A stretch of DNA of 28,673 nt from a bacterium (GCA_021813265.1 JAKALF010000003.1:1-28673), one strand, 5' to 3'. Shown: positions 8,124 to 16,361, counted from the stretch's first letter. Made by a program: numbers and translations. The notes: generated by a model from the letters alone, not told the origin.

Positions 8124-8303
8124 ATGAAACGGCGATATCGCAATGTATGTAAGATCGAGGAAACGATGTCTTGGTTGGATTGAAAAAATACCCAAGGAAA
8201 AACATTGAAAGAGGTAAAGGAAAACCTCAAAGAAGCCCCAATGTCATTGAAACAGACAAAGTTAATTCATAGACTAAGTTCTGATGTGTTAAAAGATACA
8301 TAA
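8124..8303 (+). pseudogene. HicB-like antitoxin remnant with in-frame stop
   Basis: One reading frame from ATG 8124 (MKRRYRN) to TAA 8301 is interrupted only by TGA at 8181-8183. The part after the stop, TQGKTLKEVKENLKEA, matches the C-terminal half of the HicB RNase-H-like antitoxin fold, where an oligomer helix follows a GxTxEEAxxNxKEA motif. The middle of the fold (GYxVAxxPxLPG) is missing, so the copy is both shortened and nonsense-mutated. TATAAT sits directly against the ATG, without the 6-7 nt gap seen elsewhere, suggesting a small deletion there too. No HicA partner is nearby. A related remnant is at 27201. Confidence 0.6.
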
Positions 8304-8328
8304 TCTTCCTTCCCCTCTCTTTCCGCGG

Positions 8329-8334
8329 TATACT
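8329..8334 (+). promoter_or_regulatory. -10 box TATACT of the second glycosyltransferase operon
   Basis: TATACT ends 10 nt before ATG 8345. There is no Shine-Dalgarno in the remaining 10 nt, so the leader would be at most a few bases. Confidence 0.5.
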
Positions 8335-8344
8335 TCCTTATGGT

Positions 8345-9409
8345 ATGAACAATCGTATTTCCGTCATCCTTCCGTGTCAGAATGAACGGGAAACCATTTC
8401 CTCTTGCGTTGATGAAATACGCGATGTGGCGGAGAAAAATCATCTTGAGATTGAGATAATCGTCTCCGATTCTTCGTCTGATGGATCGGATAGGATAGCG
8501 AAAGAGATGGGAGTAATTGTTTTAAAACACGATACCGACGGATATGGATTCGCGATTCGCGAGGGAGTAAAGCGCGCTACGGGAGATATTATCATATACG
8601 CTGACGCGGACGGCACGTATAATTTTTCGGACATTCCGAATCTTTTGGAAAATCTTGAGGAAAATATAGTGATAGGGAGCAGGTTAAGAGGGAATATTGA
8701 TCAGGGAGCGATGCCGCCTCTTCACAGGTTTTTTGGCACTCCTTTATTAAACAATCTTCTTCGTATATTTTTTGGCATAAAGATTGGAGACAGCCAATCG
8801 GGGTTTCGAGCCATGAGCCGCCGAGTCTTTGACGCGTTGGATCTCAAGACGGACGGCATGGAATTCGCTACCGAAATGATCATCAAAGCGAGAGAGCGTC
8901 ACATTCCCTTTCGGGAAGTTCCCATATCGTATCGTAAAAGAAAAGGAGTTTCTAAACTCCGAAGATATCGAGATGGTTTCGCCCATCTCAAATATATCGT
9001 TCTAAAGATTCCTTTCACTTTATATCGTTCAGTGGGTTTCGTATTTTTTCTCCTTGGGGTTATGGGACTTGGAGTGGGGTCTATGATTGGAGGGATTTTT
9101 GATTCCGCGACCGTGAAAATATTCTTTCCCGTCATCGGAACAGAGCTGTTTTTCTTGGGACTCTTCGCGAAAACATATCTCATGACCCGTTTTGGGGAAG
9201 AGGATGGGGTTATAACGAAATGGTATAGCTGGTTTCGTCTTCCCTTCGCGCTTTTCTTGGGCGCTCTTTTTCTTCTCTACGCGGTTATAACCCGTATTCT
9301 TGTCCCGGGATTTCCTTTTGATAGAGAACTAGTATCTGTTTTTCTCGGTTTTCAGATTATCATTAACTCTCTCGTCCTTTCCTTTCTCTCCATACGGCAC
9401 ACGACATGA
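8345..9409 (+). CDS. Membrane-anchored GT2 glycosyltransferase (DPM1-like plus C-terminal helices)
   Basis: 354 aa. The N-terminal 230 residues are a GT2 domain: ISVILPCQNE, VSDSSSDGS (41-48), YADADGTY with DXD at 87-89, IGSRL, then GDSQSGFRAMSRR, which marks the polyprenyl-phosphate hexosyltransferase branch. An amphipathic stretch (YIVLKIPFTLYRS) and four C-terminal helices between residues 232 and 350 follow. Such DPM1-like proteins make polyprenyl-phosphate sugars at the cytoplasmic face for GT-C enzymes. The stop overlaps the next start (ATGA at 9406-9409). The start is fixed by a -10 box 10 nt upstream and the ISVILP motif near the N-terminus. Confidence 0.9.
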   Translation: MNNRISVILPCQNERETISSCVDEIRDVAEKNHLEIEIIVSDSSSDGSDRIAKEMGVIVLKHDTDGYGFAIREGVKRATGDIIIYADADGTYNFSDIPNLLENLEENIVIGSRLRGNIDQGAMPPLHRFFGTPLLNNLLRIFFGIKIGDSQSGFRAMSRRVFDALDLKTDGMEFATEMIIKARERHIPFREVPISYRKRKGVSKLRRYRDGFAHLKYIVLKIPFTLYRSVGFVFFLLGVMGLGVGSMIGGIFDSATVKIFFPVIGTELFFLGLFAKTYLMTRFGEEDGVITKWYSWFRLPFALFLGALFLLYAVITRILVPGFPFDRELVSVFLGFQIIINSLVLSFLSIRHTT

Positions 9410-10542
9410 AAAAGAACGTTATACTCCTCGTGAATAAGTTTTGTCCGTCGCACCCCAAAGCGGGAGGGGCGGAGAAGAACCTCCTTGAGATTTTTTCACG
9501 GATAGGGAAAAACCATACCGTGGTTCTCGTGTCCGCGATGTTTCCCGGGGCAAAACGGGAAGAAGTATATAGTAATATTCATATACAAAGAATAGGTTTT
9601 AAGAATTCGGAAAATATCATAGGGATACATATTTTCATTCCTTTTCTCCTCCGTTCGTTGGTCAAGAAATACAAACCCGATATATTCATTGAAGATGAAA
9701 GCGTGTTGCCGTTTTTTTCTCCCCTCATCGTTCCTAAGCAAAAAAAACTCATCATCATCCACGGATTGAACGGAAAACATTTTTTTGAATCTTCGCGATT
9801 TCCGTTATCCTTGGGAGCCTACATGATGGAAAAACTGTTTTTTCCGGTGTACAGAAAAGAAACAGTGGTGGTTGTAAGCGAATGGATGAGGAAAACATTG
9901 CTTGCGAAAGGTTTCAGTCGCGTAGTGAAGATATTGAATGGAGTGGACGAGTCGTTTTTCGAGGTAAACAAGGAATACGCCCGAATCCCCACCGTCCTTT
10001 TTCTAGGCCGTCTTGAGGGGAGAAAGGGAGTTGATTATCTTTTGAAGACGTACGGGTACGTGAAGAAAGCCGTACCTGAAGTGAGATACATGATCGCGGG
10101 AAGGCGTTTCGCGTTCAATGAACCCGGGTGGCTCAAAACCGTTATTGAAGAAAGCCAAAAACAATATGGAAACCATGAGATTGAATTTAAGGGACACGTT
10201 TCCGAAGAAGAGAAGCGGAAACTTTTGGAAACCTCGTGGATATGCGTCGTTCCTTCAAGAACGGAAGGATATGGAATCGTTCCTCTTGAGGCAAGCGCCA
10301 CGGGAACCTATTGTGTCGGAAATGCCGTGGAGGGGCTTTCGGAGTCCGTGGTATGTAACGAGACGGGAATCCTGGTAGATTGCGGGAATATGAAAGTCTT
10401 AGGGGATGCCATTGTTACCTCCCTGGATCTTCAAAGACTCAAATCTTCCGAATCTAAATGCAGAGCGTGGGCAAGGAAACATTCGTGGGATAGGGCGGCG
10501 GGGGAAACAGAAAAATTGATATCTGATATAATATCTATATGA
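9406..10542 (+). CDS. GT4 family glycosyltransferase
   Basis: 378 aa, a complete GT-B fold. The N-terminal acceptor domain has the glycine-rich AGGAEKNLLEI at residues 19-29. The C-terminal donor domain starts near residue 195 with VLFLGRLEGRKGVDYLL and carries the EX7E motif in SRTEGYGIVPLEASATG (E287 and E295), which binds the nucleotide-sugar donor. No membrane helix is evident, so it acts in the cytoplasm. It overlaps both neighbours by ATGA (9406-9409 and 10539-10542), so it is in one operon with the GT2 and the cupredoxin-like gene. The last codons also contain an internal promoter for the next gene. Donor sugar unknown. Confidence 0.92.
   Translation: MKKNVILLVNKFCPSHPKAGGAEKNLLEIFSRIGKNHTVVLVSAMFPGAKREEVYSNIHIQRIGFKNSENIIGIHIFIPFLLRSLVKKYKPDIFIEDESVLPFFSPLIVPKQKKLIIIHGLNGKHFFESSRFPLSLGAYMMEKLFFPVYRKETVVVVSEWMRKTLLAKGFSRVVKILNGVDESFFEVNKEYARIPTVLFLGRLEGRKGVDYLLKTYGYVKKAVPEVRYMIAGRRFAFNEPGWLKTVIEESQKQYGNHEIEFKGHVSEEEKRKLLETSWICVVPSRTEGYGIVPLEASATGTYCVGNAVEGLSESVVCNETGILVDCGNMKVLGDAIVTSLDLQRLKSSESKCRAWARKHSWDRAAGETEKLISDIISI
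10524..10532 (+). promoter_or_regulatory. Internal extended -10 (TGA-TATAAT) for the first cupredoxin-like gene
   Basis: A perfect hexamer at 10527-10532 lies inside the 3' end of the GT4 gene and ends exactly 6 nt before ATG 10539. The downstream genes could be transcribed separately as a leaderless message. Confidence 0.65.
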
Positions 10543-11078
10543 GTTCAAAATATATAAGGACGATAGTCGCGCTTCTCGTTATAATAGCCGTGATCGTGGT
10601 TTTAGGGTTTTTCTTCCGTTCACGGAAACAGGAGGTTTCTCCTTCAAGCTCTCCCCAATTTGGAGGAGGCGAGGCTAGCACGACGGAGATCCTCACGAAC
10701 CTTCAAAAAAACAAGTATGTTCCGGATATTCCCATAAACGCGAAACCGACGAAACCCAAAGAATCCTCTCCCGCCGCTCCCAATTCCAAGGTAAATCTCG
10801 GACTCTTTGAAATCCAAGGAACGAAAGACGGATTTAATCCATCATCCATTATCGTTACGAGCGGAGATCTCGTGCAAATGAAATTCACGGCCGTTGACGG
10901 AGACTATGATTTTTCCATGCCGTACTTCGGACTCTACCAATTCGCGAAAAAAGGAGAGACTAAAAATATCTCGTTCCAGACAACGGGAGAGGGAACCCTT
11001 CTCTTTGAATGCAAAGATCACTGTCCTTCTAAAGGGAAGATAGAGGGACAATTTGTCGTAATGCCTACATCACGATGA
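10539..11078 (+). CDS. Membrane-anchored cupredoxin-like protein lacking the canonical copper set (paralog 1)
   Basis: 179 aa. An uncleaved N-terminal helix (residues 8-25) and a Ser/Pro-rich linker (30-85) lead to a beta-rich domain (86-177) of cupredoxin type. The segment AVDGDYDF holds Tyr123 where cupredoxins have the first His ligand, and FECKDHCPSKGKIEG has C158 and C162 spaced as in CuA domains (CX3C) but lacks the following His and Met. Metal binding, if any, would be unusual; the two Cys might instead form a disulfide or bind copper together. Two paralogs lie at 15536 and 20174. It overlaps the GT4 gene and the CorA-like gene by ATGA. Confidence 0.8.
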   Translation: MSSKYIRTIVALLVIIAVIVVLGFFFRSRKQEVSPSSSPQFGGGEASTTEILTNLQKNKYVPDIPINAKPTKPKESSPAAPNSKVNLGLFEIQGTKDGFNPSSIIVTSGDLVQMKFTAVDGDYDFSMPYFGLYQFAKKGETKNISFQTTGEGTLLFECKDHCPSKGKIEGQFVVMPTSR

Positions 11079-11980
11079 CAAAACGGTATACCATAAACAA
11101 CGCCTTCTATTGGACGAAGATAACCGCTCCCGTAAAAGGGGAGATACGGGAAGTCGCGAAAGAATTGCGTCTTCATCCTTTGATCGCGCGTGAACTCTTG
11201 GAACCATCGAATAGAAGCGCGGTTGAGCGATATGATCACCACCTCTTTTTGGTCTACCATCTCCCTATCTGGAACGACGCCGAGAAAACTTCACGGAAAG
11301 GGGAAATTGATATCGTGATTACGAATGATACGATCGTAACCGTAACGTATGAAGAATTGGAACCCATTGAACGTTTTGAGCGGGGGCTTTCTAAAAAAAG
11401 CGAGGAAGAAATTCAATCGACCGCCCATCTCCTATATCACATCATTCACGAGATTAACGAGTTTTCTCTCCATGAGTTGAGGCACATTGAGCATAAGGTG
11501 GATGAGATAGGGAGGAGGCTTTTTAAGGAGGAGGATAAAAAACTCATGGAAGATGTTTCATACGTGAAACGGGATCTTTTGAATTTCACGATTATCGCCG
11601 CTCCTCAAAAAACCATTCTTGAATCCTTGGTAAACGCGGGACCAGAGTTTTGGGGGCATGAGTATCGGGTCTACTTCAGCGGCCTTCACGGGGATTTTTT
11701 ACGTCTCCATTTTCTCCTTGAGAACTTGAGGGCTACGGTTGAATCATACAGCGAGACGGTTTCCCAGATTTTTAATTTCAAGGCCGCCCAGGTTATGAGG
11801 AGAATAACCATTTTGGGATTCCTGACTTTTCCCCTTATTCTCTACGCGACGATAGCGTTGGAACCTACGGTCGCGAGAACCTTTATCCGCACCCCTTCTG
11901 ATTTTTGGGAGATTTTCGGCATCATCTCGGGCGTAATCATCGTCCTTTCCGTTATTTTGAGAAAGAAAAATGTTCTGTAG
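11075..11980 (+). CDS. CorA-like divalent-cation channel family protein without GMN motif
   Basis: 301 aa with the CorA plan: a soluble alpha/beta N-terminal domain (1-115), a long helical stalk (118-240) rich in charged heptads, and two C-terminal helices (ITILGFLTFPLILYATIAL and FWEIFGIISGVIIVLSVIL) ending in a basic tail RKKNVL. The loop after the first helix reads ALEPTVARTF where CorA proteins have YGMNF, so the selectivity signature is absent. Family membership is clear from length, layout and the FLTFPL helix, but Mg2+ transport cannot be assumed. Its ATG overlaps the cupredoxin-like stop (11075-11078), making it the last gene of the operon. Confidence 0.85.
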   Translation: MTKRYTINNAFYWTKITAPVKGEIREVAKELRLHPLIARELLEPSNRSAVERYDHHLFLVYHLPIWNDAEKTSRKGEIDIVITNDTIVTVTYEELEPIERFERGLSKKSEEEIQSTAHLLYHIIHEINEFSLHELRHIEHKVDEIGRRLFKEEDKKLMEDVSYVKRDLLNFTIIAAPQKTILESLVNAGPEFWGHEYRVYFSGLHGDFLRLHFLLENLRATVESYSETVSQIFNFKAAQVMRRITILGFLTFPLILYATIALEPTVARTFIRTPSDFWEIFGIISGVIIVLSVILRKKNVL

Positions 11981-11990
11981 GAAGGAAATG

Positions 11991-11999
11991 TGGTAGAAT
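11991..11999 (+). promoter_or_regulatory. Extended -10 (TGG-TAGAAT) of the VGIGT-repeat gene
   Basis: TAGAAT at 11994-11999 with a TGG extension ends 21 nt before ATG 12021, giving a predicted leader of about 15 nt without a well-placed Shine-Dalgarno. It lies 11 bp after the CorA-like gene. Confidence 0.55.
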
Positions 12000-12020
12000 A
12001 AGGGGGAATATATCATCCTT

Positions 12021-15000
12021 ATGAATCTCTGTTCTTTCGTTAAAACCCATACCCGATACCTGATAGCGGGTGTCGCGTTCTCTCTTTTCTTCGCGTCTTC
12101 TGTGTTTGCTTTTAATCCTCCGACTACGGCTCCCGGAAGCGGAGGAGGATTGTTATACGTCGATTCAAACGGAAATCTGGGTATAAACGTGCAGACGGTT
12201 GTGGGAGGAACGACAGCGGCGACTCCTCCTGGCGGTTCCTACAGCAGTGTCTTTATGATTGCCGCTTCCTCAACGCCTCCGGGATTCGCGCTCCGAAACA
12301 TCGCGAGCGGTTTGGGAGGAGACACGACGGGTTTTTCTCTTTCTCCCGCGACCTATGTGTGGAAACTTACGCCCTGGGGAGGGATGGTGTTTTTTGACGC
12401 GAATCCGACTCCGGTTGGGGATCCGAACCGTCTCGTTATCTTTCCGAACGGCAGGGTCCTTATCGGAGGCTTCGGCGGTTCGTATGTTCAGCCGAACACC
12501 GCGCTTCAGGTAAAGGGAGATGTTACGGCAAGCACTTTCTCGGGGAACGTTTCCGCGGCAAATGTTTCGTCAGGGGCGTTTGGAAGTCTGCAGGGCAATG
12601 GAAATTTCGCCTTTCCCGCCTCGCTCGCGGTGGGTACTTCAACGACAGCGGGACTTCCCACGGGGGTATTAAGCATGGCTACGAGTTTAGGTAACACGTG
12701 GGGGATGTATCTGAGGTCGCATATAGGAACGGCTGTGAGCAAGTGGGAAGTCGCTGGATCTGAAACCAATCACGCGGTTACGTTTGGCGCTGTTTCAAAT
12801 AACAACCTATCTCTCATTACGGCTGGTCTGACGAGGATGACTATTCAAAATGACGGTAATGTTGGCATTGGGACGGCAGGGCCAACTGCATTGTTAGATG
12901 TTCAAGGCAGTATAAGTGGACAGTCTGCTATCAAAATTAAGAATACAAATACTGGTGGATATTCTGGAACGGATATTTACAATGAAGGTGGTGTTCTCGG
13001 TGCGAGTATTTGGTTGGCTGGTTCTACGACTGGAGTTAATCCAAATGCCTTGACCATAGCTTCCCGAATTAGCGGGCAACCAATATATCTTGTGGCGGGA
13101 GGATATGATCCAGCAGTTTCTGGAGGAGTAACAATAAAAGCGGGCAACGTCGGTATCGGGACGACCACTCCCGGACAAAAGCTTTCGGTAGTAGGAGTTG
13201 TTGAATCCACTACAGGGGGATTTAAATTTCCCGATGGAACTATACAAACAACCGCGGGAGGGGGAAGTTCGGTTGGATGGAGCAGAACAGGAACTAATGT
13301 ATATCTTTCAACCAGTACGGATAGCGTGGGAATAGGGACGGCGAGTCCGGGAAGTAAGTTAACAGTAGCAGGAGCGGGGCAATTTACTGGATTTGCTAAC
13401 CCCTCATCAGGATTGGGAGTAGAGATTGGGCACGATGGGGTAGAGGGGGTACTTCAATCTTACAATCGCACTACTCCGGGATGGTCACCGCTTTGGATCA
13501 ATGGATCAAATGTTATATTACAAAACTCGAGCGGCGGCAACGTCGGCATCGGGACGACGGGACCGGGGGTGAAGCTTGATGTAAATAATGGTGGTGGGTC
13601 GGATACGGTGGTAGCTAGAGTCACAAGAGATTATGCAAACGCGACTACTGGATCAAGAGGAGGAGAAATAGATTTTATTCCTGCCACAACTGGTTCGGCA
13701 ACTCCAGGTTCAAAGATTACCACCAATTACTGGGGAGCAGCTTCTGAGGGACGTTTATCTTTCTATGCCTACAATCAAGCGAATCAATTAGTCCTTCATG
13801 AAGGCGGCAACGTCGGCATTGGGACAGCGATTCCGGGGTATAAATTAGATGTGAGTGGTACCGGAAACTTCACCCAACCCGTCATCGTGGGAACCCCTGT
13901 TGCATCCAACCATGCAGCGACAAAAAGCTATGTTGATTCTGCGGTAGCGGGAGGATCGGGATCAACGGTTGGCTACTGGACTCTTTCAGGAAGTAATCTT
14001 TATACAAGCAACACGAGTTATAACGTTGGTATTGGAACGACAAATCCTTCTACAAAATTGGATGTCAGTGGCTACTTACGTGCTGGGAATCGTGGCACAA
14101 ATATCAATTCTGTAATCATTGATGCGGCAGCCGGACTATTCCCTGTAGGAGCATCAGCTGAATGGGCTACCCCTTTTATTTATCGGAGCATGCGTAATCC
14201 AGATGTTGGTAGTGGGGCATTTCCTTGGAATAATTTTGGAGAACTAATTTTGCAAGGGACATCATATGGGGATTCATATAACAGGGGGATTAGTTTTGTT
14301 ACCACACCCAACGATCTAACGACACCAGCAATAAGGATGAGAGTAGATCCCAGTGGTAATGTTGGTATTGGGACGACGGGGCCGAACTACAAGCTGGATA
14401 TTCAAGGGGCCTCGGGCCTTCGGCTCGGAAATGGCGCTTATGATGCGAATGTAGTTTTTGGCAATACTCCAGCTTGGCAGAGCGGCATACGGGTATACGA
14501 TAACGGTCAGGCCGAAATGAGGATTTGGACTAATCAGCCGACCGGCGAGATAGTCCTTACGAATGGTTACAGCGGTGATCAATCAGCTACTCTTCCTACA
14601 GACGGTCTGTGGGTGAAAAATAATAATGTAGGCATCGGAAATTTTTCTGTCACCGCGCCGGGATACAAATTAGATATTCAAGGAGCCGGAAACTTTACCC
14701 AGCCCGTCATCGTGGGTACCCCAACCGCGTCTAATCATGCCGCAACCAAATCATATGTTGATTCGGCTATTACCACGTCAGGATATTTACCCCTTTCGGG
14801 AGGAACCATGACAGGCAATATTAATATGAACAATAACAACATACTCGGCGTAGCCAAACTCACGGTAGGAATCATAGACCCTTTATATGAAATAGGAGGA
14901 AACAAGTATTCAACCTATGGGTCCGATGTGATAGGGATCAAGGTTGAATACTTTGGAAAAATGAGGATAACTCAAGAATACAAAACAAAAGAATATCGAA

Positions 15001-15287
15001 GAATCCTTGATTTAGGTAATCAGGAAGAAGGAAGCGATCTTTGGGTATTCTGGCAGACCATTAACGAAGGAAAGAACATGGAAGATATCGTGGTAAGCGC
15101 GACACCGGAAGGATCGGACGCGAGGGTTTGGTATGATCTCAATCCCAAGAAAAAACAAATATACTTCTATAGCTCCAAACCCGTTACTCTCTCATATCAC
15201 CTCGTCGCTCCAAGACATGATTCAAATATATGGAAAACTAAAACGGATACCGAAGAGAAAGGAATCATATTGAGAGTGAAGAAATAA
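12021..15287 (+). CDS. Giant exported VGIGT-repeat protein (tail-fibre-like surface protein)
   Basis: 1088 aa. A signal peptide occupies residues 1-31 (hydrophobic YLIAGVAFSLFFASSVFA, cleavage after VFA). The body is a chain of beta-rich modules separated by NVGIGTxxPGxKLDVxG motifs, eight copies, starting at bases 12858, 13146, 13326, 13539, 13809, 14022, 14358 and 14625. FPDGTIQTTA and two HAATKSYVDSA motifs also occur; these are known from phage tail fibres and from large surface proteins of CPR bacteria. The last 120 residues (from about 960) form a different domain ending VTLSYHLVAPRHD...ILRVKK, with no S74 chaperone-protease motif. It is likely displayed outside the cell, perhaps for attachment to a host. 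The repeats are nearly identical in DNA, while modules between them differ in composition. Confidence 0.88.
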   Translation: MNLCSFVKTHTRYLIAGVAFSLFFASSVFAFNPPTTAPGSGGGLLYVDSNGNLGINVQTVVGGTTAATPPGGSYSSVFMIAASSTPPGFALRNIASGLGGDTTGFSLSPATYVWKLTPWGGMVFFDANPTPVGDPNRLVIFPNGRVLIGGFGGSYVQPNTALQVKGDVTASTFSGNVSAANVSSGAFGSLQGNGNFAFPASLAVGTSTTAGLPTGVLSMATSLGNTWGMYLRSHIGTAVSKWEVAGSETNHAVTFGAVSNNNLSLITAGLTRMTIQNDGNVGIGTAGPTALLDVQGSISGQSAIKIKNTNTGGYSGTDIYNEGGVLGASIWLAGSTTGVNPNALTIASRISGQPIYLVAGGYDPAVSGGVTIKAGNVGIGTTTPGQKLSVVGVVESTTGGFKFPDGTIQTTAGGGSSVGWSRTGTNVYLSTSTDSVGIGTASPGSKLTVAGAGQFTGFANPSSGLGVEIGHDGVEGVLQSYNRTTPGWSPLWINGSNVILQNSSGGNVGIGTTGPGVKLDVNNGGGSDTVVARVTRDYANATTGSRGGEIDFIPATTGSATPGSKITTNYWGAASEGRLSFYAYNQANQLVLHEGGNVGIGTAIPGYKLDVSGTGNFTQPVIVGTPVASNHAATKSYVDSAVAGGSGSTVGYWTLSGSNLYTSNTSYNVGIGTTNPSTKLDVSGYLRAGNRGTNINSVIIDAAAGLFPVGASAEWATPFIYRSMRNPDVGSGAFPWNNFGELILQGTSYGDSYNRGISFVTTPNDLTTPAIRMRVDPSGNVGIGTTGPNYKLDIQGASGLRLGNGAYDANVVFGNTPAWQSGIRVYDNGQAEMRIWTNQPTGEIVLTNGYSGDQSATLPTDGLWVKNNNVGIGNFSVTAPGYKLDIQGAGNFTQPVIVGTPTASNHAATKSYVDSAITTSGYLPLSGGTMTGNINMNNNNILGVAKLTVGIIDPLYEIGGNKYSTYGSDVIGIKVEYFGKMRITQEYKTKEYRRILDLGNQEEGSDLWVFWQTINEGKNMEDIVVSATPEGSDARVWYDLNPKKKQIYFYSSKPVTLSYHLVAPRHDSNIWKTKTDTEEKGIILRVKK
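12855..14660 (+). repeat. Eight-copy VGIGT repeat array
   Basis: The core GGCAACGTCGGCATCGGGAC recurs with small changes at roughly 12855, 13143, 13323, 13536, 13806, 14019, 14355 and 14622, and again outside this array at 28373 and 28638. Copies at 13536 and 28638 are almost identical over about 28 bp. Spacing ranges from 180 to 336 bp, so the repeats delimit modules of different length. Confidence 0.85.
13863..13943 (+). repeat. 81-bp coding repeat, copy A (with copy B at 14688-14768)
   Basis: Encodes GNFTQPVIVGTPVASNHAAT followed by KSYVDSA. Copy B at 14688-14768 encodes the same peptide with one V/T change. Both copies follow a GYKLD(V/I) module end. The nucleotide differences are mostly at third codon positions. 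Confidence 0.8.
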
Positions 15288-15535
15288 ACAAGAAAGGATT
15301 TTAGCTATCAAATAGGTGAACTTCTAGTTTCTTTACCGATTCAAATTATTGCTTGGCTCAGTTGTGTTCCAGTGGCGGCAGAAAAATTGATTTGTGAAAG
15401 ATTCGAACAGAGCAAAAGCTAAAAAAGATTTCGTGGATTATTTAGTGAATAAATTAATCCTGCCTAAAACCAAGCAATATGAAATATGTTATAATAACTA
15501 AGAATCTAAAGGTCAATATATAAGAATGGATATAC
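15288..15535 (+). other. 248-bp gene-free spacer with possible gene remnant
   Basis: No credible gene. Two short phases look protein-like (QIIAWLSCVPVAAEKL near 15350-15410, then KKDFVDYLVNKL near 15420-15455) but they are in different frames and have no start, so this may be a decayed gene. Composition is AT-rich. The promoter of the plastocyanin-like gene is at the right end. Confidence 0.35.
15487..15495 (+). promoter_or_regulatory. Extended -10 (TGT-TATAAT) upstream of the plastocyanin-like gene
   Basis: A perfect hexamer at 15490-15495 ends 40 nt before ATG 15536, so the leader would be about 34 nt. No Shine-Dalgarno is evident. This is a longer spacing than at most genes here. Confidence 0.5.
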
Positions 15536-16102
15536 ATGCAAAATAAAAAAACCCTAGGTTGGATAGTCGGCGGAGTAGCGGTCGCCGTGGTTGTCGTGTA
15601 TTTGGCTGTGACCGGAAATGTAAAGTTCAGCAATCCGGGAACCGGAGGATACGAGGGGAAGCAGACGGATAAAGGTCTTGTGGCGGCTCCGGGTTCGAGC
15701 CCCGTCGCGACAAGCGGACAGGTGGTGACTCCGGAAGGAAAACCCGTGAAACTGGACGTTTCACCCATGTCTCCCGAGGCTCCTCAACAATCCGCCCCCA
15801 TTAAAGAAACCCAAATTCCTAAAAGCGCCCTTAAAATAACAGTATCAAGTCAAGGATTCAATCCCAATACCTTTACCGTGAAAGCGGGAGCTCCCGTCGC
15901 TCTCTCGATTACATCGGGAGACGATCAAACGCATGTCTTTAAGTTTGAAGACCCTTCGCTTTCAGCCGTGGCGGTTGGCGTGGGGCCTCGCGAAACCCGT
16001 CTTATTCCCTTCAATGCTCCGGGAAAAGGGGAATACATCTTTTATTGCGACGTTCCGGGACATAAAGGAAGAGGGGAGGTGGGAAAGATGGTCGTGCAAT
16101 AA
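15536..16102 (+). CDS. Membrane-anchored plastocyanin-like cupredoxin (paralog 2)
   Basis: 188 aa. One N-terminal helix (residues 8-25), a Pro/Ser-rich linker (30-95), then a cupredoxin domain (97-188). Three type-1 copper ligands are in place: H133 in QTHVFKF, C171 and H176 in FYCDVPGHKGRG. The usual axial Met five residues after the second His is Glu181; a Met185 lies further on. It probably carries electrons or sequesters copper outside the membrane. Of the three paralogs in the window this is the only one with the His-Cys-His set. It is transcribed alone and followed by a terminator. Confidence 0.87.
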   Translation: MQNKKTLGWIVGGVAVAVVVVYLAVTGNVKFSNPGTGGYEGKQTDKGLVAAPGSSPVATSGQVVTPEGKPVKLDVSPMSPEAPQQSAPIKETQIPKSALKITVSSQGFNPNTFTVKAGAPVALSITSGDDQTHVFKFEDPSLSAVAVGVGPRETRLIPFNAPGKGEYIFYCDVPGHKGRGEVGKMVVQ

Positions 16103-16135
16103 CAAAAATTCCCCCTTAAGCGGGGGTTTTTTATT
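16102..16135 (+). terminator. Rho-independent terminator
   Basis: A CCCCC/GGGGG stem with a short TTAAGC loop, flanked by A-rich and TTTTTTATTT tracts, lies directly after the plastocyanin-like gene. The A/T flanks could extend the stem and let it act in both directions. Confidence 0.85.
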
Positions 16136-16154
16136 TAACGTTTTTAGAATATTG

Positions 16155-16163
16155 TGGTATCAT
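16155..16163 (+). promoter_or_regulatory. Extended -10 (TGG-TATCAT) of AbiEii-type pair 2
   Basis: The hexamer at 16158-16163 ends exactly 6 nt before ATG 16170. This defines the start of the small first gene, which otherwise reads open far upstream through the cupredoxin gene in another phase. Confidence 0.6.
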
Positions 16164-16169
16164 AAGATC

Positions 16170-16361
16170 ATGAATCATTGGTCTGTTGATATAAAAGAAT
16201 TAAAAAAAGACAAACGGGCGTTTGCAATATGGAAACTCGAACAACGCATCAATTTTGGCATTGGCCCCGAGAAAATCTCGCGGCGGGAGCTCAAAACATA
16301 TTGGAAGGAAATCGACATTGATCCTAAAAAGCGCGCGTTCCTGTCTTTATTGATTCAATGA
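16170..16361 (+). CDS. Small partner (putative antitoxin) of AbiEii-type nucleotidyltransferase, pair 2
   Basis: 63 aa from ATG 16170 (MNHWSVDIKELKKDKRAFAIWKLEQ). It is unrelated in sequence to the partners at 7246 and 24761. It is helical and charged, with a central LEQRINFGIG and a C-terminal KTYWKEIDIDPKKRAFLSLLI, a pattern typical of short proteins encoded before AbiEii-type genes. Its stop overlaps the toxin start as ATGA (16358-16361), so expression is coupled. Role as antitoxin is inferred from position only. Confidence 0.7.
   Translation: MNHWSVDIKELKKDKRAFAIWKLEQRINFGIGPEKISRRELKTYWKEIDIDPKKRAFLSLLIQ

Noticed and set aside
8181..8183. Possible recoding of TGA as glycine, as in Gracilibacteria/SR1
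   Set aside because: TGA ends many well-defined genes here (for example at 2512, 9407, 10540, 11076, 22080) in tight ATGA overlaps, so the in-frame TGA at 8181 is better explained as a nonsense mutation.
12855..14660. CRISPR-like or noncoding tandem repeat because of the regular short repeats
   Set aside because: Repeats are in frame, encode VGIGT motifs inside one open gene, and spacing is irregular.
15350..15509. Small gene in the spacer before the plastocyanin-like gene
   Set aside because: Protein-like stretches fall in two different frames without start or ribosome site; at most a decayed remnant.
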